NCBI GenBank assembly: GCA_044339595.1
Contig: JBIIVF010000134.1
Location: 1 to 6,345, forward strand
DNA from: CAZTGZ01 sp044339595
GTDB taxonomy: Bacteria; Bacteroidota; Bacteroidia; NS11-12g; UBA9320
Direction of reading: 5' to 3'
Length of the DNA stretch: 6,345 bases
Shown here piece after piece: positions 6,065 to 6,345 of the stretch. Below the pieces are notes generated by a model. It did not search any database and had not been told where the DNA came from. It saw nothing but the letters and a program-made list of their open reading frames with translations. Every line of letters starts with the position of its first letter. Position 1 is the stretch's first letter. Made by a program: the position numbers and the translations under genes.

Positions 6065-6345
6065 TTAAAAACGGGAATATTTCGGCCAGCAAGTAATGGG
6101 TGTTATGCGGTATGAAAATGAAATCATTGAAAAGATGTACCAATCTTTAAAATTGGGATCCCCTCTCCAATTCCCTTCAGATGCCAATGGTTCGCCAACC
6201 CCTTCTACTTCCCATGAGCGGTCACTCAGGTCAGCACTCAAACTGCCGTGAGCCTTAATTTGTTCTGCCCGATCGGGATAGACGGTGCTTACATCATCGA
6301 GATAATCTGTAAATAACTTCCGCCATCCGAGTTCAAAGCCGAAAA
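6065..6345 (-). CDS. PorG/DUF6089-like outer-membrane protein, C-terminal part (5' end beyond window)
   Basis: An open frame runs in from the right edge on the minus strand and ends with TAA at 6065-6067; 92 residues are visible. It begins FGFELGWRKLFTDYLDDVST and later reads SDRSWEVEG, RGDPNFKDWYIFS and MISFSYRI. Gly- and aromatic-rich strands, the TDYLDDVSTVYPD stretch and the NFKDWY close to the end are typical of the small Bacteroidota outer-membrane barrels of the DUF6089 group, which includes the type IX secretion protein PorG. In Porphyromonas gingivalis I recall porG lying directly before uppS and bamA, matching this order. The frame stays open to the edge, so the gene is cut by the window, not broken. 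Its stop lies 3 nt before the uppS ATG. Whether it truly serves type IX secretion cannot be judged from the fragment. Confidence 0.75.
   Translation of the reverse strand, partial: FGFELGWRKLFTDYLDDVSTVYPDRAEQIKAHGSLSADLSDRSWEVEGVGEPLASEGNWRGDPNFKDWYIFSMISFSYRITPITCWPKYSRF

Overview
The window looks like a chromosomal segment of a Bacteroidota species. The evidence is the gene order PorG/DUF6089-like protein, uppS, bamA on the minus strand, the Bacteroidota-style BamA, the SYSSRW variant in UppS, several TAnnTTTG-type -7 promoter elements, few clear Shine-Dalgarno sites, and a moderately AT-rich composition. I cannot place it more finely from sequence alone.

Layout. Positions 1-201 hold no gene. 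They carry two arrays of 8-bp-phased repeats that are reverse complements of each other and could fold into a long imperfect hairpin downstream of ridA. Positions 202-705 (minus) encode a RidA-family protein with an added lipoprotein signal and linker. Its 5' end overlaps, antiparallel, the 5' end of a plus-strand gene (642-1292) for a short 3-hydroxyacyl-CoA dehydrogenase-like protein that lacks the usual nucleotide-binding glycine motif and two catalytic residues. A 123-bp spacer with a small inverted repeat and a possible promoter leads to a four-helix membrane protein (1416-1805, plus). This runs convergently, 17 bp away, into a gene for a secreted protein of unknown function (1823-2719, minus).

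The right half is an envelope-biogenesis operon read on the minus strand: the 3' end of a PorG/DUF6089-like outer-membrane protein gene (6065 to the window edge, a CDS cut by the edge), uppS (5315-6061) and bamA (2818-5310). The genes are 3 and 4 nt apart, so they are almost certainly co-transcribed and probably translationally coupled. UppS makes undecaprenyl diphosphate, the precursor of the lipid carrier for cell-wall and surface glycans. BamA inserts outer-membrane beta-barrels, and the PorG-like protein is itself a predicted outer-membrane protein, possibly tied to the type IX secretion system. After bamA there is a 98-bp gap with a 31-bp inverted repeat and then the secreted-protein gene, where many Bacteroidota have ompH/skp chaperone genes.

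I do not see a clearly new multi-gene system. The points most worth a second look are the phased octamer inverted array, the exported RidA with its antiparallel 5' overlap, and the probably non-catalytic dehydrogenase-like protein.
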